From positions 53,953,212-54,017,211 of the forward strand of contig NC_080680.1 of NCBI RefSeq assembly GCF_030445035.2: a stretch of DNA of 64,000 bases, in the 5' to 3' direction. The position numbers were made by a program, and so were the translations under genes. Positions 1 to 12,722 of this stretch are shown one piece after another (positions within the stretch are counted from its first letter, which is position 1; every line of letters begins with the position of its first letter). The stretch comes from Dasypus novemcinctus (lineage: Eukaryota; Chordata; Mammalia; Cingulata; Dasypodidae). Below the pieces are notes generated by a model that saw nothing but the letters and a program-made list of their open reading frames with translations, ran no database searches and had not been told where the DNA came from.

Positions 1-107
1 TTTATGCATTATGCCCTGTAACTGTAAGCTTCTATCCCAAATACCCTTTAGAAAAGCCAACAGACTTTAGGTATTTTGTATCAGCACCCCTTTGGCTGAC
101 TAATACA
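1..107 (+). mobile_element. 3' end of an ERVL-type LTR, cut by the window edge
   Basis: The first 107 bases match the last part of the better preserved LTR at 41824-42386. They share a block ending in CTGACTAATACA, preceded by a 'cagcacccctttggctgac' stretch and a CCCAAATA(AATA)CCCTTTA segment that carries the poly(A)-signal region. Only the end of the element is inside the window, so the start, any provirus and the target duplication cannot be judged. Plus orientation follows from the match to the other plus-strand copy. The family assignment to ERVL rests on the 5-bp target duplications of two sister copies and on the tRNA-Leu-like site after the copy at 19986. Confidence 0.75.
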
Positions 108-497
108 ATATATTAATATGAACTTATAGAAACATAATTTGTTATGATTTTAATGAAAATATTTAAGGGCATGTATCTTTCTATTAGTACGTTTTAAAAA
201 CAACTTTTTATACAACTAATATTTGTAGAGTATGAATTGCTATTTTCAAAAATCTATGCATTCATCAAATAGTTATGGTAGGTGCAAGACACTATGCTGT
301 CAGTTAGGTTGCAACCATGAGTCAAAACAGGAAGAATTCTGTTTTTATAGAACTTAAACCTGAGTTGGAGACAGATGCTTAACAAATAAACCGAGAAAGT
401 AAGTAAAATTGCAACTCTATTAAATATGTCCCAAAATATGAATATGTAAGAGAAACTTACATAATATTAGAATATTAGGGTTAGGTTAGAAAATATC
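108..497. other. Unassigned A+T-rich DNA
   Basis: No open frame, recognisable repeat or regulatory site is seen between the LTR end and the first SINE. Confidence 0.5.
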
Positions 498-918
498 TTT
501 TTATTTTTAAAGATTATATTTATTTATTTGTCTCCCTTTATCCCCCACCCCTCAGTTGTCTGCTCTCTCTGTCCATTCGCTGTGTGTTCTTCTATGACTG
601 CTTCTATCCTTATCAGCGGCACTGGGAATCAGTATTTCTTTTTGTTGCGTCATCTTGTTGTGTCAGGTCTGTGTGTGTGTGGCACCTTTCTTGGGTAGGC
701 TGCTCTTTCTTTCGTGCTGGGCAGCTCTCCTTATGGGGGGAGCACTCCTTGCACGTGGGGTTCCCCTACGGGGGAGACACCCTGCATGACAGGGCACTCC
801 TCGTGTGCATCAGCACTGCACTTGGGCCAGCTCCACACGGTCAAGGAGGTTCAGAGTTTGAACTGTGGACCTCCCCTGTGGTAGGCGGACACCCTATCCA
901 TTGGGCCAAGTCTGCTTC
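498..918 (-). mobile_element. DAS-type tRNA-derived SINE, full length
   Basis: On the minus strand the element starts with a tRNA-like head whose A-box region reads TGGCCCAATGG and whose B-box region is close to GGTTCAAAC. A roughly 300-bp body follows, ending in an A-rich tail seen here as T-rich sequence at 498-530. The same body recurs at 10027, 24020 and 36709. RNA polymerase III would transcribe such an element and L1 would mobilise it. A clean target duplication is not evident here. The plus-strand open frame at 584-988 is a by-product of the SINE and not a gene. Confidence 0.88.
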
Positions 919-2349
919 ACAAAAATGTCATTCAGGATACTCTTTACTGGGAAAGGAATGCAGCAGTTTTCCTACTAAAGAGTTTTAGGAATTTAGTAAT
1001 TAATGTGAGAAATAAATAATAATATTCCTGGCATGCAGCCCCAGCAGGCAGGTACATATAGCTTTGTGACTACAAAGAATGTGAAATATATATGGAATAA
1101 AAAGAAAACTTGTGTGATTGGGGGACAGCCACAGGAAATAGGATGCAGGATGAGGCTATAAAAGTAAGGTAAGATCATAAAAAGAAAAGGTGGAAGGGGT
1201 TGAAGGTGATTTTAGAGGTGGGAAGTTGCATTATATTTGGAGTAGAGACTAAGGTTGTATGAATTAGGCTGGGGTTATTGGAGTGACAAACTCTGTAACT
1301 AGTCAAGGGATAGTGATGAGATCAAATAAATTAAAATCAGTGAAGGACTGATATGAGGATAAAGAAAAGTCAAAGATTTTCCTAAGTTTGAGACCTGATG
1401 AATGAAAAGATTGATGGTATCATTCCCTAAATCAGAAAACTCTAGGAGGACTGAAGAGGGAACATTTTAATTTAAATTTTGGTCTTCCTGAGTATGGCAG
1501 ACCTTTGAGAGGCCAATACAAAGAAGTGAAATAGTTTTAGACATTAGACAGAAGTTTGGGGGAGAAGGCTATGCAAGTGGTGAATTTTGAAGTCATCATA
1601 AGAAACAAATGTTATGAATGGGTTACTCTAGATATATAGTATAGAATGAATAGAAAAGTAGGTCTAGGAGTCATCCTTGAAGACTTCTAGCTTTGAAAGG
1701 ACAAGTAGAGGCAATTTAATCTTAAAGAAGACTGAGAAGTTTTGCCAGAGTAGAAATTAAACCAGAAGAGGGTAAGGATGCTTAAATTGTGTAAGGAGAA
1801 TATTTTATTGGAGAGGATTTAGTAACAGGGTCTTTGCCTATAATAGAGTAATACAAATGAATCTAACAAATACTATTAAGAGACTAATAAAGTGGGTCCA
1901 TTCTCAGATTTCTTCACTAACTACACCTGGTTGTAATGTATTATTCTTTTAATATGATTTTTAATAATATTCCAGGAAAGTAGGGTTAATTTTAACTTGA
2001 AAGCATAAATGGGTATCACCAAATATTTAAATAATAAAGACAATTTTGATGGCTTAGAAAAAGGGTATTTCCTTATTTACCTATTAGCTCTCTTTTTATG
2101 CCTTTATAATATTTATTTTTCATAATCAAATTTATATATTTCAATTTCCAAATAAAAATATTCACAAAACAAGGGAAGTAATAAAGTTTGGGACACTAGA
2201 TTGAGTGCTTGCTAGTGATTTATGCACACTTGCGTGTGCATGTGCATGAAATGAATGAAAAACCATCTGTAGGACCCCTTTTCCAGAATTACAAAAATTA
2301 GAAAGATAATCATACTCATTTTTAGGAAATATCAGAACAGTTACAATAA
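919..2349. other. Unassigned DNA, no gene seen
   Basis: A+T-rich, with stop codons frequent in all frames. A minus-strand open frame of 61 codons near 993-1178 has no recognisable motif. No repeat family is assigned, although parts could be old and diverged. Confidence 0.4.
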
Positions 2350-2950
2350 AACAATCTTTTTAAAAAAGATTTATTTATTTTTCTCCCTTCCCCTCTTCCT
2401 CCTCCCATCCTGCTGTTTTTGCTGTCTGTGTCCTTTCACTGTGTGATCTTCTGTATCTATTTTTCTTTTTGTCTTCTCATCTTTTCTCCTCTAGAATTCA
2501 TCAGGATTTGATCCTGGGGATCTCTGATGTGAAGCAAGACTCCCTGAAGCTGCGCCACCTCAATTCCTGGTTTCTGCTGCACTTCACCTTGACTCTCTCC
2601 TCAGTCTCTCTTTTGTTACATCATCCTTTTGCTGCATGATTCACTTGCATGGGCACTGGCTCACTGAGTGGGCACTTGGCTCACTACATGGGCACTTGTG
2701 TGGGCACTTGGCTTACTGCTTAGGAGCTTGGCTCACCACATGGGAACTCACAAGGGCACTCGGCTCACTGCACAGACACTCAACTTGCCATTCAGGCACT
2801 CATGTGGGCACTGGGGTCATCATGTGGGCCACTGGCTCACCACACAAGCATACTTTCTCTTCTTTTTCACCAGGAGGCCCCAGGGATTAAACCCAGGTCC
2901 TCCCATATGATAGGCAGAAGCCCCATCACTTGAGCCACATCCGCTTCCCT
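2350..2950 (-). mobile_element. DAS-type SINE variant with an internal tandem array
   Basis: The tRNA-like head lies at the right end (minus strand: GGAAGCGGATGTGGCTCAAG, then a B-box-like GGGTTTAATCCC) and the T-rich left end near 2355 is the tail. The middle, about 2640-2860, is a run of degenerate copies of a unit resembling 'gggcacttggctcactacat'. Similar sequence flanks the tail and head (TAAAACAATC and TAAAACAGAA), which could be an imperfect target duplication. The two overlapping plus-strand frames of about 80 codons at 2636-2910 come from the tandem array. The subfamily differs from the SINE at 498-918. Confidence 0.8.
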
Positions 2951-4544
2951 AAAACAGAATTTTATAAACAAATGGAATGGAATTTCTTAATTAAATTATA
3001 AAATGTATCAATATGCATTTACATATCTCTCTATAGAAGGAAATAACCACATCGTCATGATACTTCTCCCAGGTCATTGTGAAATCTTTTTCACTTCTCT
3101 GTATGACATGAGCCCACCATTTTGAGAATAGCATTACTGGAGATACATCAAGTCAGATATTGGGTTGTCTTTGGTTTTAATTTTGAATGTATGTTTGTGT
3201 TTTGGTGGTGAGAATGGAAGAGCCTAGAGACATGAGTAGTGCTCCTTTCCATTTGGCCTGACCAAATGTTACTAGGCCAAAGTCACTGAGTTTCTTCAAG
3301 ACCTGTTCTATGTACTATATGTTTGCTTTGATGTACATTACAAACCCTAGTTTATTGTAATCGATCTTTATGACCAACGGCATGAGCAGAAGGGGCTTGA
3401 TAATGACCAATGGTAAGCCACTCTTCTTAAGGGTGTTTTCCATGTTCCTGGGGCTGCCTACATCCCAGGTGTCTTGTTGGAACTGTGGTGGGTGATGTGC
3501 ATGAGTGTCATATTTCTGTGCCTATAAGTGTTGTCGTTCACCACAGCCTTGTTAGTCTACTAAGTCTTTGTTTGACTTTAGCCATGTCTTTGAGAAGGGC
3601 AGGGACTTATTCTTCACTTTTGTAAAAGTGCATTAGTTTTAATATCATAATTGCACTAGTTTTAATACTAGTTTTAATACCATAAATTGATATTTGCTAA
3701 TTTTTCTTTGCAAATGCTGCTTGGTCTGAGATTTGAGAGTAGTATTTATTCCAGTGAAGCTATTATTGACTGCCTTTCTATCAAGATGTATGGGCCACGT
3801 TTTTCTAGACATGGATTTTAAACAGAAAAGTGCCCCACACAGACCTTGGGTTTCAGTAAGGACCTTATCAAGGTGTGAACTTTCTTATAGGAAATATTAA
3901 CTGTTTTGTAATTTATGTAGCTCACATCTTTATTTTCATATATTAAATGATATGAAAAAGCTGAAAAAGCTTATTAGTTATTGGTTTTAAAATGTAAATA
4001 TTAAATATATAAAACATAAAGTGTAAATACTCATGTGCACTAAATGTATGATGAAAAAGAATTATTAACAGTAATGCATATTAGAATTCAATTACTATAC
4101 AAAATAGGCACTGTTTACAAGCTTTTCATACAGTTGTTCAGTTTCTTTATACTTATAATTTTTTTAAAAGGATGTTGAAGTGCCTCTAAATTTTTTTGTT
4201 TATTTTTTTTTTAACTTGACAGAATAACTGCTCCTTTCACCTTCTTCAGATAAAGGGAATCAAAACTGAGAGTTATCTAATATCCAAATAAATTAGATAT
4301 TGATCTGTGTGGAAAAGTTCCTCCCTTAGTTTACCTCAGAGACCACAATATCCCACAGTGATGATCAGGTTCTCTTTTAAAGGAAGTAATCTGAGAATAT
4401 TTGATAGCTTGACATTGTAAACACTCAATTTGAAACCAGATGACTTTGTAGATCACCTTTCTTTGAATAAATGAATATTGTTTAAAGTGCAAGTTGACCA
4501 AACTCAAAAGGTATAAATGAAATTAAGTCATTCTAGGTGCATTT
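2951..4544. other. Unassigned DNA, no gene seen
   Basis: No long frame. The stretch 3060-3600 is less A+T-rich than its surroundings and on the minus strand gives short open pieces broken by stops and shifts, which could be a decayed retrocopy, but no parent gene is recognised. Confidence 0.35.
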
Positions 4545-5014
4545 TAAGATTGGCAGCCATGAAAAAAACAGTAGAATACAAATGCTGGAGAGGATGTGAA
4601 GAAAGGGGAACACTCATCCATTGCTGGTGGGAATGCAGAAGGATCCAACCATTCTGGAGGACAGTTTGGCGGTTTCTCAAAAAATTATCCATAGATTTGC
4701 CATATGACCCAGCAATACCACTGCTGGGTATATACCCATCAGATCTGAAAACAAGGACACAAACCGATATATGTACACCAATGTTCATAGCAGCATTGTT
4801 CACTATCGCCAAAAGTTGGAATCAATCCAAATGTCCATCAACAGATGAGTGGATCAATAAAATGTGGTATATACACACAATGGAATACTACTCAGCTGTA
4901 AGAACCAATACACTACAATCGCACGTGATAACATGGATGAACCTTGAGAATCTTATGTTGAGTGAAGCAACTCAGGCATTGAAGGACAAATACCATATGA
5001 CCTCAATGATATGA
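4545..5014 (+). pseudogene. L1 ORF2 C-terminal fragment
   Basis: An open piece of about 150 codons covers only the C-terminal cysteine-rich segment of the L1 ORF2 protein, beyond the reverse transcriptase. The cysteines and the tryptophan-rich 'CWWECRRIQPFWRTVW' block are visible. The endonuclease and reverse transcriptase are missing because of the 5' truncation, so it cannot act in retrotransposition. The frame ends at 5014, a few residues after the usual 'HMTSMI'-like ending. Confidence 0.8.
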
Positions 5015-7567
5015 AATAAGTTAACTGCCTCAGAGAGCTAGAGTCTGGAAAAGTGGCTTACAGGAAATCGGGGGGTGGAGGAAGGATGTGAGTTAATGTC
5101 TGCAGGGGTGGAATCTGTGATGAGCTGACGGTAAGTATGAGCACAAAGAAGGGACAAAATGGGGGCAAGGGGTTACCTTCAGGTGGGGTTTTCTGGGTTT
5201 GAGGGGGGCTGGGGATGGGAAGAGGGGTAATATTGTCCAAGAAATAGGTGGGAGGGAGGGGCAACATACGAATATGGGAGAGTGTCAGAAGTTCGTTGAG
5301 AACTAAATGTTGAGTAAAACGTATCAAAGTATAAGTAGGAGGGTTACCTGGTTAGGATGCTCAGGAGGTATGGTCTGATGCATGACAGACTCTGGAGGGA
5401 ATAGCTGAAGGCTCATTTTGCCAAGGTGGGTTCTACCATTGGGTGGGGTGGACCCATATCCTGGGGAAGACTAATGCCGTTGAATAGAGAGAACTGTATC
5501 TCTCGTGAGAAAGGACAGCTCCCAGGGTATTAGATTGGCAGGCGTTGTGGGCCCTAAGGGGAGGGGAAAATGGATGTGGAATGGATGGAACAAAGGTAAA
5601 TAAGGGGGAAAAAGAGGAGTTATGTGAGAGTACACGAGGATGAATATAAAACAGCTAATATTACACCAAAAACATATAGGGGATGACAGACTAATAATGA
5701 AAACCATAAGACAAAACATAGGATAACTAAAAAATTTAGAAAACTGTACAGCCTAAAATATGGACCACATAGTAAGCACAAATGTCACCTTGTCTGAAAA
5801 CTATAGTGTTGGAATCTGTACATCAGTTTCAGGAAATATGATATGAATAAGTTAAAAGATTATTGCTGTGCAAGGGAAAAGGTTTTATGATGGATCTGGG
5901 GAAATACTGTATATTGTATATATGAATTTCGGTGATCTAAGACTCTTCTGAAGCTGACATTATGTTGGGATTCACTTTACGGGAAGTTTTGGATCACAGA
6001 GTGGTTCAACAACGGCAGCGGAGGAATACTGATATGGGATGTTATTGACAGGATATATATGGTTGACAGGGAGTTATACAGGGCATATGCCCAGGGTATA
6101 TGGTAATGTCTATATATAGTCATAGTGGAAACAAAAACAACAGCTGGGGGGGTACTGGGCTCCTGGCCGGGGGGTCACTGTTGTGGGCCCTGGGAGAGCA
6201 GCGGCAATCCTCCAGGTGCAACGGCAAGAACCAGGAAGGAAGGAGGGCCCAACAGTGGGCTCGTGATACTAATGGTTACACTTTTGAGCCTATACACCTG
6301 CAATAAGAACAAGGCCTAGAGTAGCATTGTGCCTGGGGGTTTCCTCCTGACAGCCTGCATGTTACTCAAATATGGCCACTCTCACAGCCAAACTCAGCGT
6401 GTAGATGCGATGCATTCCCCCCAGCGTGGGACATGACACCCGGGGATGAGCCTCCCTGGCACCGAGGGATCACTACCACATACCAGCTGAAGAAGCAACT
6501 AGAAAATGACCTTGAATTAAAGATTCAATGCGGAACAGCAGAATATACCTGTCTACATATAATAACATGACTTCGGGAAGCGGTTTGACCTAATGTAAGG
6601 GGGAAATGGAAAGGAGAAATGAGATTATAAGGCTGTGAGTCTCTAAAAAAGAGTCTGGAGGTTGTCAGAAGGAATACCCCTATGTACAACTGAACAGAGT
6701 CTAAGAGACAGATAAGGTAGATACAACCCCAGGTATTGGTTCTTTTGAGGGATAAAGAGACCCACGGGTTCTATGGTCATGGCAGAAGGGGTTCACTGCC
6801 ATGACAGATAGCCCTTCTTTGGAGCTGGTGTTTCTGCGTGATGGAATTGGACTCAGAGGGGATCTCTTTTCAAAAGACTTGCATGCTACTTTATTGGAAT
6901 TGTAGTCGGTGCTGGGTTTAAGATATATGTAGGGGATTTGAATCTCTGGACTGATAATATGACACCCAGGCCCAGAGCCTCAACAGACTTCAGCTCCTAC
7001 ACTTTGATTTATTGGACTTACTCCACTCAGCTAACATGGAGTTGAAGAAGGTCAACCACCACAACATGGAGCCTAGAGTGTCTACAACTGGAAGCGGGAG
7101 GAGTGCATCCAGTACCCATATGGAATCTAAGCCCTCACTTGACATAGATGTGCAATGGACACAACCAATCCAATGTCCACAGAGAAAATGTGGAATGGGT
7201 GTGGGAATGGTAGCCATGGTGGCTGCTGGGTGTGGGGAACGGGAGGAAGAGATGAGATGTGGAGGCATTTTCGGGACGTGGAGTTGTCCTGGATAGTGCT
7301 TCACGGACAATTACGGGACATTATAGATCCCCCCAGGGCCCACTGGATGGAACGTGAGAGAGTCTGGGCTATGATGTGGACCATTAACTATGGGGTGCAG
7401 TGATGCTCAGAGATGAAATTATCAGGTGCAATAGATGTGTCATGATGATGGGAGAGAGTGTTGCTGTGGGGGGAGTGGGGGGCGGGGGCGGTGGGGTTGA
7501 ATGGGACCTCATATTTTTCATAATGTAATTTAAAAAAATAAATAAATAAATAATTAAAAAAAAAAAA
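4545..7567 (+). mobile_element. 5'-truncated L1 with a very long 3' region
   Basis: Residues from about 4560 to 5014 encode the end of L1 ORF2 protein: 'CWRGCEERGTLIHCWWEC', then 'LPYDPAIPLLGIYPSD' and 'WINKMWYIHTMEYYSAV'. This segment is a hallmark of mammalian L1 ORF2 C-termini. About 2.5 kb of comparatively G+C-rich non-coding sequence follows, ending in 'ggttgaatgggacctcatat' and an A-rich tail (7530-7567). The same terminal block with its own tail recurs at 33812-33926, which supports treating 5015-7567 as a true L1 3' region. The element abuts L1 ORF2 endonuclease sequence at 7568. No target duplication was found. Confidence 0.85.
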
Positions 7568-8364
7568 GACATAGACTGAAAAAATGGATAAAAAATATGA
7601 ACCATCTCTATGTCGTCTACAAGAGACCCACCTCAGACATAAGGACACAACCAGGTTGAAGTAAAAGTTTGGAAAAAGTTATTCCACACAAAAGGTAACA
7701 AAAAAAAGGAGCTGGAGTAATGATACTCATATCAGACAAACTAGATTTGAAATGCAAACTGTTATAAGGGATGAAGAAGGTCATTATATGTTAACAAAAG
7801 GGGCAATTAATGAAGAAGAAATGACTATACTAAACATTATGCACCTAACCAGGGTGCCCCAAGATACATGACTCACACATTGGCAAAACTGAGAAGAGAA
7901 ATAGATATCTCTACAATAATAGTTGGAGACTTCAATACACCTCTCTCAATATTGGACAGAACATCTGAACAGAGGATAAAGAAAGAGAGAACTTGAATAA
8001 TATGATAAATGAACTAGACTTAACAGACTTCAATAGAACATTACACCCTTAAACAGCAGGATATACTGTCTTTTCAATTGTTCGTGTATTCTTCTCCAAG
8101 ATAGATCTTAAACTGGGTCACAAGACAAGTCTCAATACATTTTAAAAGTTTGAAATTATACAAAACACTTTATATGATCATAATGAAACTGGAAATCAAT
8201 AATGGATGGAAAAAGGGAAAATTCACAAATATATGGAGATTAAACAGCACTGTCTTGAACAATCAGTGGGTCAAAGAAGAAATTTCAAGGGAATTCAGCA
8301 AATATCTTGAGACTAATGAAAACGAGAACATAGCATATCAAAACTTATGGGACTGTGACTGAAA

Positions 8365-9085
8365 AAGACTTCCCCAGTCTTGGGGAAGTAAATATCAACA
8401 GAAAGAAAGCTAAGGAATAATCTAGGGACTGAATAACACAGTGAACCCAGAGGCAGTTGAGAATTCTGGTTAAGGATACAAATGTCAGAGAGTCCTTCTG
8501 TTAGCTAGAGCAGATATACATCACTATTGCGGGGTGATGGGAATATGGACAAACATGAGAAAACTACAATTGGTGTGACCTATAGACTGTGGTTAATAGC
8601 AATATTATAATTGTCTTGCATTAATGGCAAGCTTTACCGTGTTAATAATGGAGGTGTATGGAAAAAGTGTGCCAAATGTATGCTATGGACCATGATTGGT
8701 GGTAATCGTCTGATGATATTATCTCATAATCTGTAACAAATGTTCTACCAGGGTGTGGATTTGTATGGGAAATCTACACATCTATATGGTTGTTTGCAAG
8801 TTCACAATACCTGTAATAAAAATACATTAAAAAAAATAGTGTGGGTTGAGGGAAGAGTACACCAAATACAAAATAAGGAATATAATTGGTAGTAATATTT
8901 TGACAGTGCTCATGTATAGTTTGTAAAAAATGTTTCACACCAATGGAAAGAGTTGGTGGAGAGGTGATGTATGAGACCCCTGTGTGATGTTATGTATGTT
9001 TATTTTGTAAATTCACAATCTTTACTATATACTTATTGTTTATGTGTATTCATGTATGAATGATATACTTCAATTAAAAAAGTAA
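8365..9085 (+). mobile_element. L1 3'-UTR fragment inserted in another L1
   Basis: After ORF2 sequence stops at about 8364 the text switches to an A+T-rich block containing 'gtggaaggggtgat'-like and 'tatagactgtggttaat' segments, ending 'catgtatgaatgatatact' plus an A-run. ORF2 then resumes at about 9090 ('gcaaagggagtgctgagag'). The reverse complement of this block forms the 3' part of the minus-strand L1 at 33989-34720 and recurs at 44072-44600, so it is an L1 3' end. An internal A-run at 8816-8836 divides it into two modules, and the same two modules are present in the copy at 33989. Confidence 0.75.
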
Positions 9086-9504
9086 ACCTATAGAACACTG
9101 CAAAGGGAGTGCTGAGAGGAAAATTTAAAGCCCTCAATGCTTACATTAAAAAGAAGTAAGAGCTAAAATTGAAGATTTAACTGAGGAACTAGAAAAAAGA
9201 ACAGCAAACTAATTCCAAACCGAGCCAAAGGAAAGAAATTGTAAAGATCTGAGCAAAAATAAATGAAGTTGAGAACAAAGCGACAATAGAGAGAATCAAC
9301 AAAACAAAAAGTTGTTTCTGTGAAAAGATCAACAAAATTCACAAACCCTTAGCTAGACTGACAAAAAAAAGAGAAGAGAAGGCACAAATAAATAAAATCA
9401 GAAATGAGAAGGGGGACATTATCATTTACCCTGCAGAAATAAGAGAGATCATAAGAGGATATTATGAATAACTGTATGCCAAAAGCCTACACAGTGTAGA
9501 AGAG

Positions 9505-9717
9505 ATGGACCTATTCCTAGAAACACTCCAACCACCCACACTGACCCTAAATGAAATAGAAGTCTTCAACAAGCCAATCACAAGTGAAGTAATTGAAACA
9601 GTCAGCAAAATCCCTAAAAAGATGAAAAACTCAGGGCCAGATGACTTCATGGGTGAATTTTACCCATCATTCAAAGACTGTTACCAATCTTGTTCAAGCT
9701 CCTTCAAAAAATTATAG
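9505..9717 (+). pseudogene. L1 ORF2 reverse-transcriptase fragment
   Basis: The 70-codon open piece contains 'LETLQPPTLT' and 'NSGPDDFMGEFYPSFKD', the segment at the N-terminal edge of the L1 reverse transcriptase. The frame ends at a stop inside the domain. It lies in the order expected between the linker and the catalytic region of the same L1. It is a remnant without activity. Confidence 0.75.
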
Positions 9718-10026
9718 GAAAGAACACTACCAAACTCATTCTATGAAGCCAACATCACTGTAGTACAAAAACCAGATAAAGATACTACAAAAACAGAAAA
9801 TTACAGACCAATATTTCTAATGAATATAGATGCAAAAGTCCTTAACAAAAAAATACATTGGAAGTATTATTCACCATGATCAAGTGGATTTTATTCCAGG
9901 TATGCAAGTGTGCTTCAACACAAGAAAATCAATTAGTGTAATAAACCACATTGATAAATTGAAGAAGAAAAATCACATCATCCTCTGAATTGATGCTGAA
10001 ATGTCATTTGACAAAAAAGCATACTT

Positions 10027-10369
10027 CTTTTTTAAGATTTATTTATTTCTCTCCCTTCCCCCCACCCCACCCAGTTGTCTGCTCTCTGTGTCCATTCACT
10101 GTGTGCACTTCTATGACCGTTTCTGTCCTTATCAGTGGCACCAGGAAACTGTGTTTCTTTTTGTTGCATCATCTTGTTGTGTCAGCTCTCCCTGTGTGTG
10201 CCGCCATTCTTGAGCAGGCTGCACTTTCTTTCCTACTGGGCGGCTCTCCTTGTGGGGCACACTCCTTGTGCGTGGGGCTCCCCTACTCAGGGGACACCCC
10301 TGTGTGGCATGGTACTCTTTGTGTGCATCAGCACTGTGCATGAGCCAGATCTACACAGGTCAAGGAGGC
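10027..10369 (-). mobile_element. DAS-type SINE lacking its tRNA head
   Basis: The T-rich start and the SINE body match 498-850, but the sequence stops near 'cacaggtcaaggaggc' and returns at once to L1 ('atatgaaaaacctacagctagc'). The tRNA-like promoter is therefore absent, so this copy was 5'-truncated at insertion or lost its head by deletion. Flanking L1 sequence between the palm motifs is also missing, which favours a deletion. Three overlapping open frames here are artefacts of the SINE. Confidence 0.82.
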
Positions 10370-12699
10370 ATATATGAAAAACCTACAGCTAGCATTGTCT
10401 CCAAAGGTGAAAGAATGAAATCTTTCCCACTAAGATCAGAAAGAAGACTAGGATGCCCACTGTCTACTTTGTTACTCAATATTGTGCTAGAGGTTCTAGC
10501 TAGAGCAAATAAGCTAGATAAAGAAATAAAAGTCACCCAAATGGGAAAGGAAGAAATACAGTTTTCAGTATTTGCTAATCTTATAGCTAGAAACTCCTGA
10601 AAAATCTACAACAAAGCTACTAGAACTAATACACAAGTTCATTAAGGTGGTGGGATACAAGATTAATACATAAAAACCAATAGCATTTATTTACAGACTG
10701 ATGTGCAATCTGAGAAGGAACTCAGAAAAGATAATCCATTTTTAATAGCAACTAAAACAATCCAATATTTAGGAATAAACTTAACCAAGAACATAAAAGG
10801 CCTCTATTCAGAAAACTACAAAACATTCTTAAAAGAAACTGAAGAAGACTTAAATAAGTGAAAGGGCATTCTTTGTTCATGGATTGGCAAACTAAATATT
10901 ATTAAGATGTCAATTTTACCCAAGCTGATTTACAGATTCAATGCAATCCCAATAAAAACCCCAACAGTCTTTTTAGCAGAAGTGGAAAAAATAATTATCA
11001 AGTTTATTTGGAAGAGTAAGGGGCCAAAATAGCCAAAAAGATCTTTAAAAAGACAAACCAAATTGGAGAACTCTTACTTCTAGACTTTAATGCATTTTAC
11101 TTATAGTGGTAAAAACAGCATGATACTGGCACTAAGACAGACACATTTACCAATAGACTAAATCAAGAACTCAGAAATTGATCCTCACATCTACAGTAAG
11201 TGATTTTTGACAAGGTGGTCAAACCCTACTAGCTGGGCTAGAATAGCCTATTCAACAAATGATGCTAGTAGTACAGGGTATCCATATTCAAAAGAAGGAA
11301 AGAAGACCCCTATCTCACACCATACACAAAAATAAACTCAAATGAATCCAGGACCTAAATATAAAAGTGATAACCGTAAAACTCTTAGAAGAATGTGTAG
11401 GAAAACATCTTCAAGATCTTGTGGTAGGTAATAGTTTTCTAAACCTTACACCCAAAGCACCAGCAACAAAAGAAAAAATAGATATATAGGGCCTTCTCAA
11501 AACTCAACACATTTCCATCTCAAAGAACTTTGTCAAAAGGGTGAAAAGGCAGCTGACTTAATGGAAAAAATATTTGTCAATAACATATCTGATAAGGGTT
11601 TAATATCCATGATATATAAAGAGATCATACAACTCAGCAATAAAAAGACAAACAACCCAATTAAAAATGGGCAAAAGACTTGAAAAGACAATTGTCCAAT
11701 ACAGAACTACAAATGGCACATGAAAAAATGTTCAATATCACTAGTGATTTGGGAAATGCAAATCAAAACTACGAAGTGCTATCAGTTCACACCTATTAGA
11801 CTGGTCACTATTAAAAAGTCAGAAAACTGTAAATGTTGGAGAGAACATAGAGAAATATGAGAGCTTATTCACTGTTGGTAGGAATGTAGAATGGTGCAGT
11901 CACTGTTGAGGATTGTTTGGCAGTTCCTAAGGAAGTTAAACATAGATTTGCCATGTGACCCAGCAATACCATTACTAGGTATATATCCAGAAGAACAGAG
12001 AGCAGAGACATAGACAGACATCTGCACACCGAAGTTCAGAGCAGCATTTTTCATGATTAACAAAAGTTAGAATCAACCCAGGTGTCCATTAACTGATGAA
12101 TGGATAAACAAATTGTGGTGCATACATACAATGAAATATTATGCAATGGTAAGAAGAAACGAAGTCGTGAAGCTTATGACAGCATGGATGAATCTGGAGG
12201 ATGTTATGTTGAGTGAAGCAAACCAGACACAAAAGGGCAATTACAGTATGATTGCACTATTATGAACTAAATATATTGTGTAAACTCTTGGAGTTAATAA
12301 TTAGAATATAGGTCACCAGAAAATAGAATGACAATGAAGGATGGAAAGCTGAGGTTCAATCTGTGCAGGATTGGGAAAATGTTGTTTGTAATTCTTTGGA
12401 AGTGTGTAGAAATGGTGAAAGCATATCATGGTGTTTGTAACTAGCAGTGCTATTGTATAGGTATGACTAGTTAGTTGACAGCTAAAGTCTAAGATCAAGA
12501 ATATTACTAAAAGGAAAGCTAAAAACTGTAACATGGGACTGTATATGACAGTAAAACATGAATATGGAGGATATTGCATATATAAGGCTGTTTTTACAAA
12601 GCATAAATACAAATATACTTGAGAGAAGGGAAAAACATAGCAGCTATGTATGGCCAGGGAAGCAGAGAAAGATTGAGAGGCTAAGAGTTTTATTTGTTC

Positions 12700-12722
12700 A
12701 TTATTATTATTACTACTACTAT
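12700..12722. repeat. ATT/ACT trinucleotide microsatellite
   Basis: A short run of ATT units followed by ACT units, in the 3' region of the L1. Confidence 0.7.

Noticed and set aside
584..988. 134-codon plus-strand open frame
   Set aside because: It lies in the antisense strand of a DAS SINE; near-identical frames recur in the other SINE copies.
3060..3600. Possible processed pseudogene on the minus strand
   Set aside because: Short open pieces can be strung together only with several shifts, and comparison with remembered ribosomal proteins gave no convincing match.
10250..10600. Open frame joining SINE and L1 reverse transcriptase
   Set aside because: It is a chance fusion across the SINE-L1 junction.
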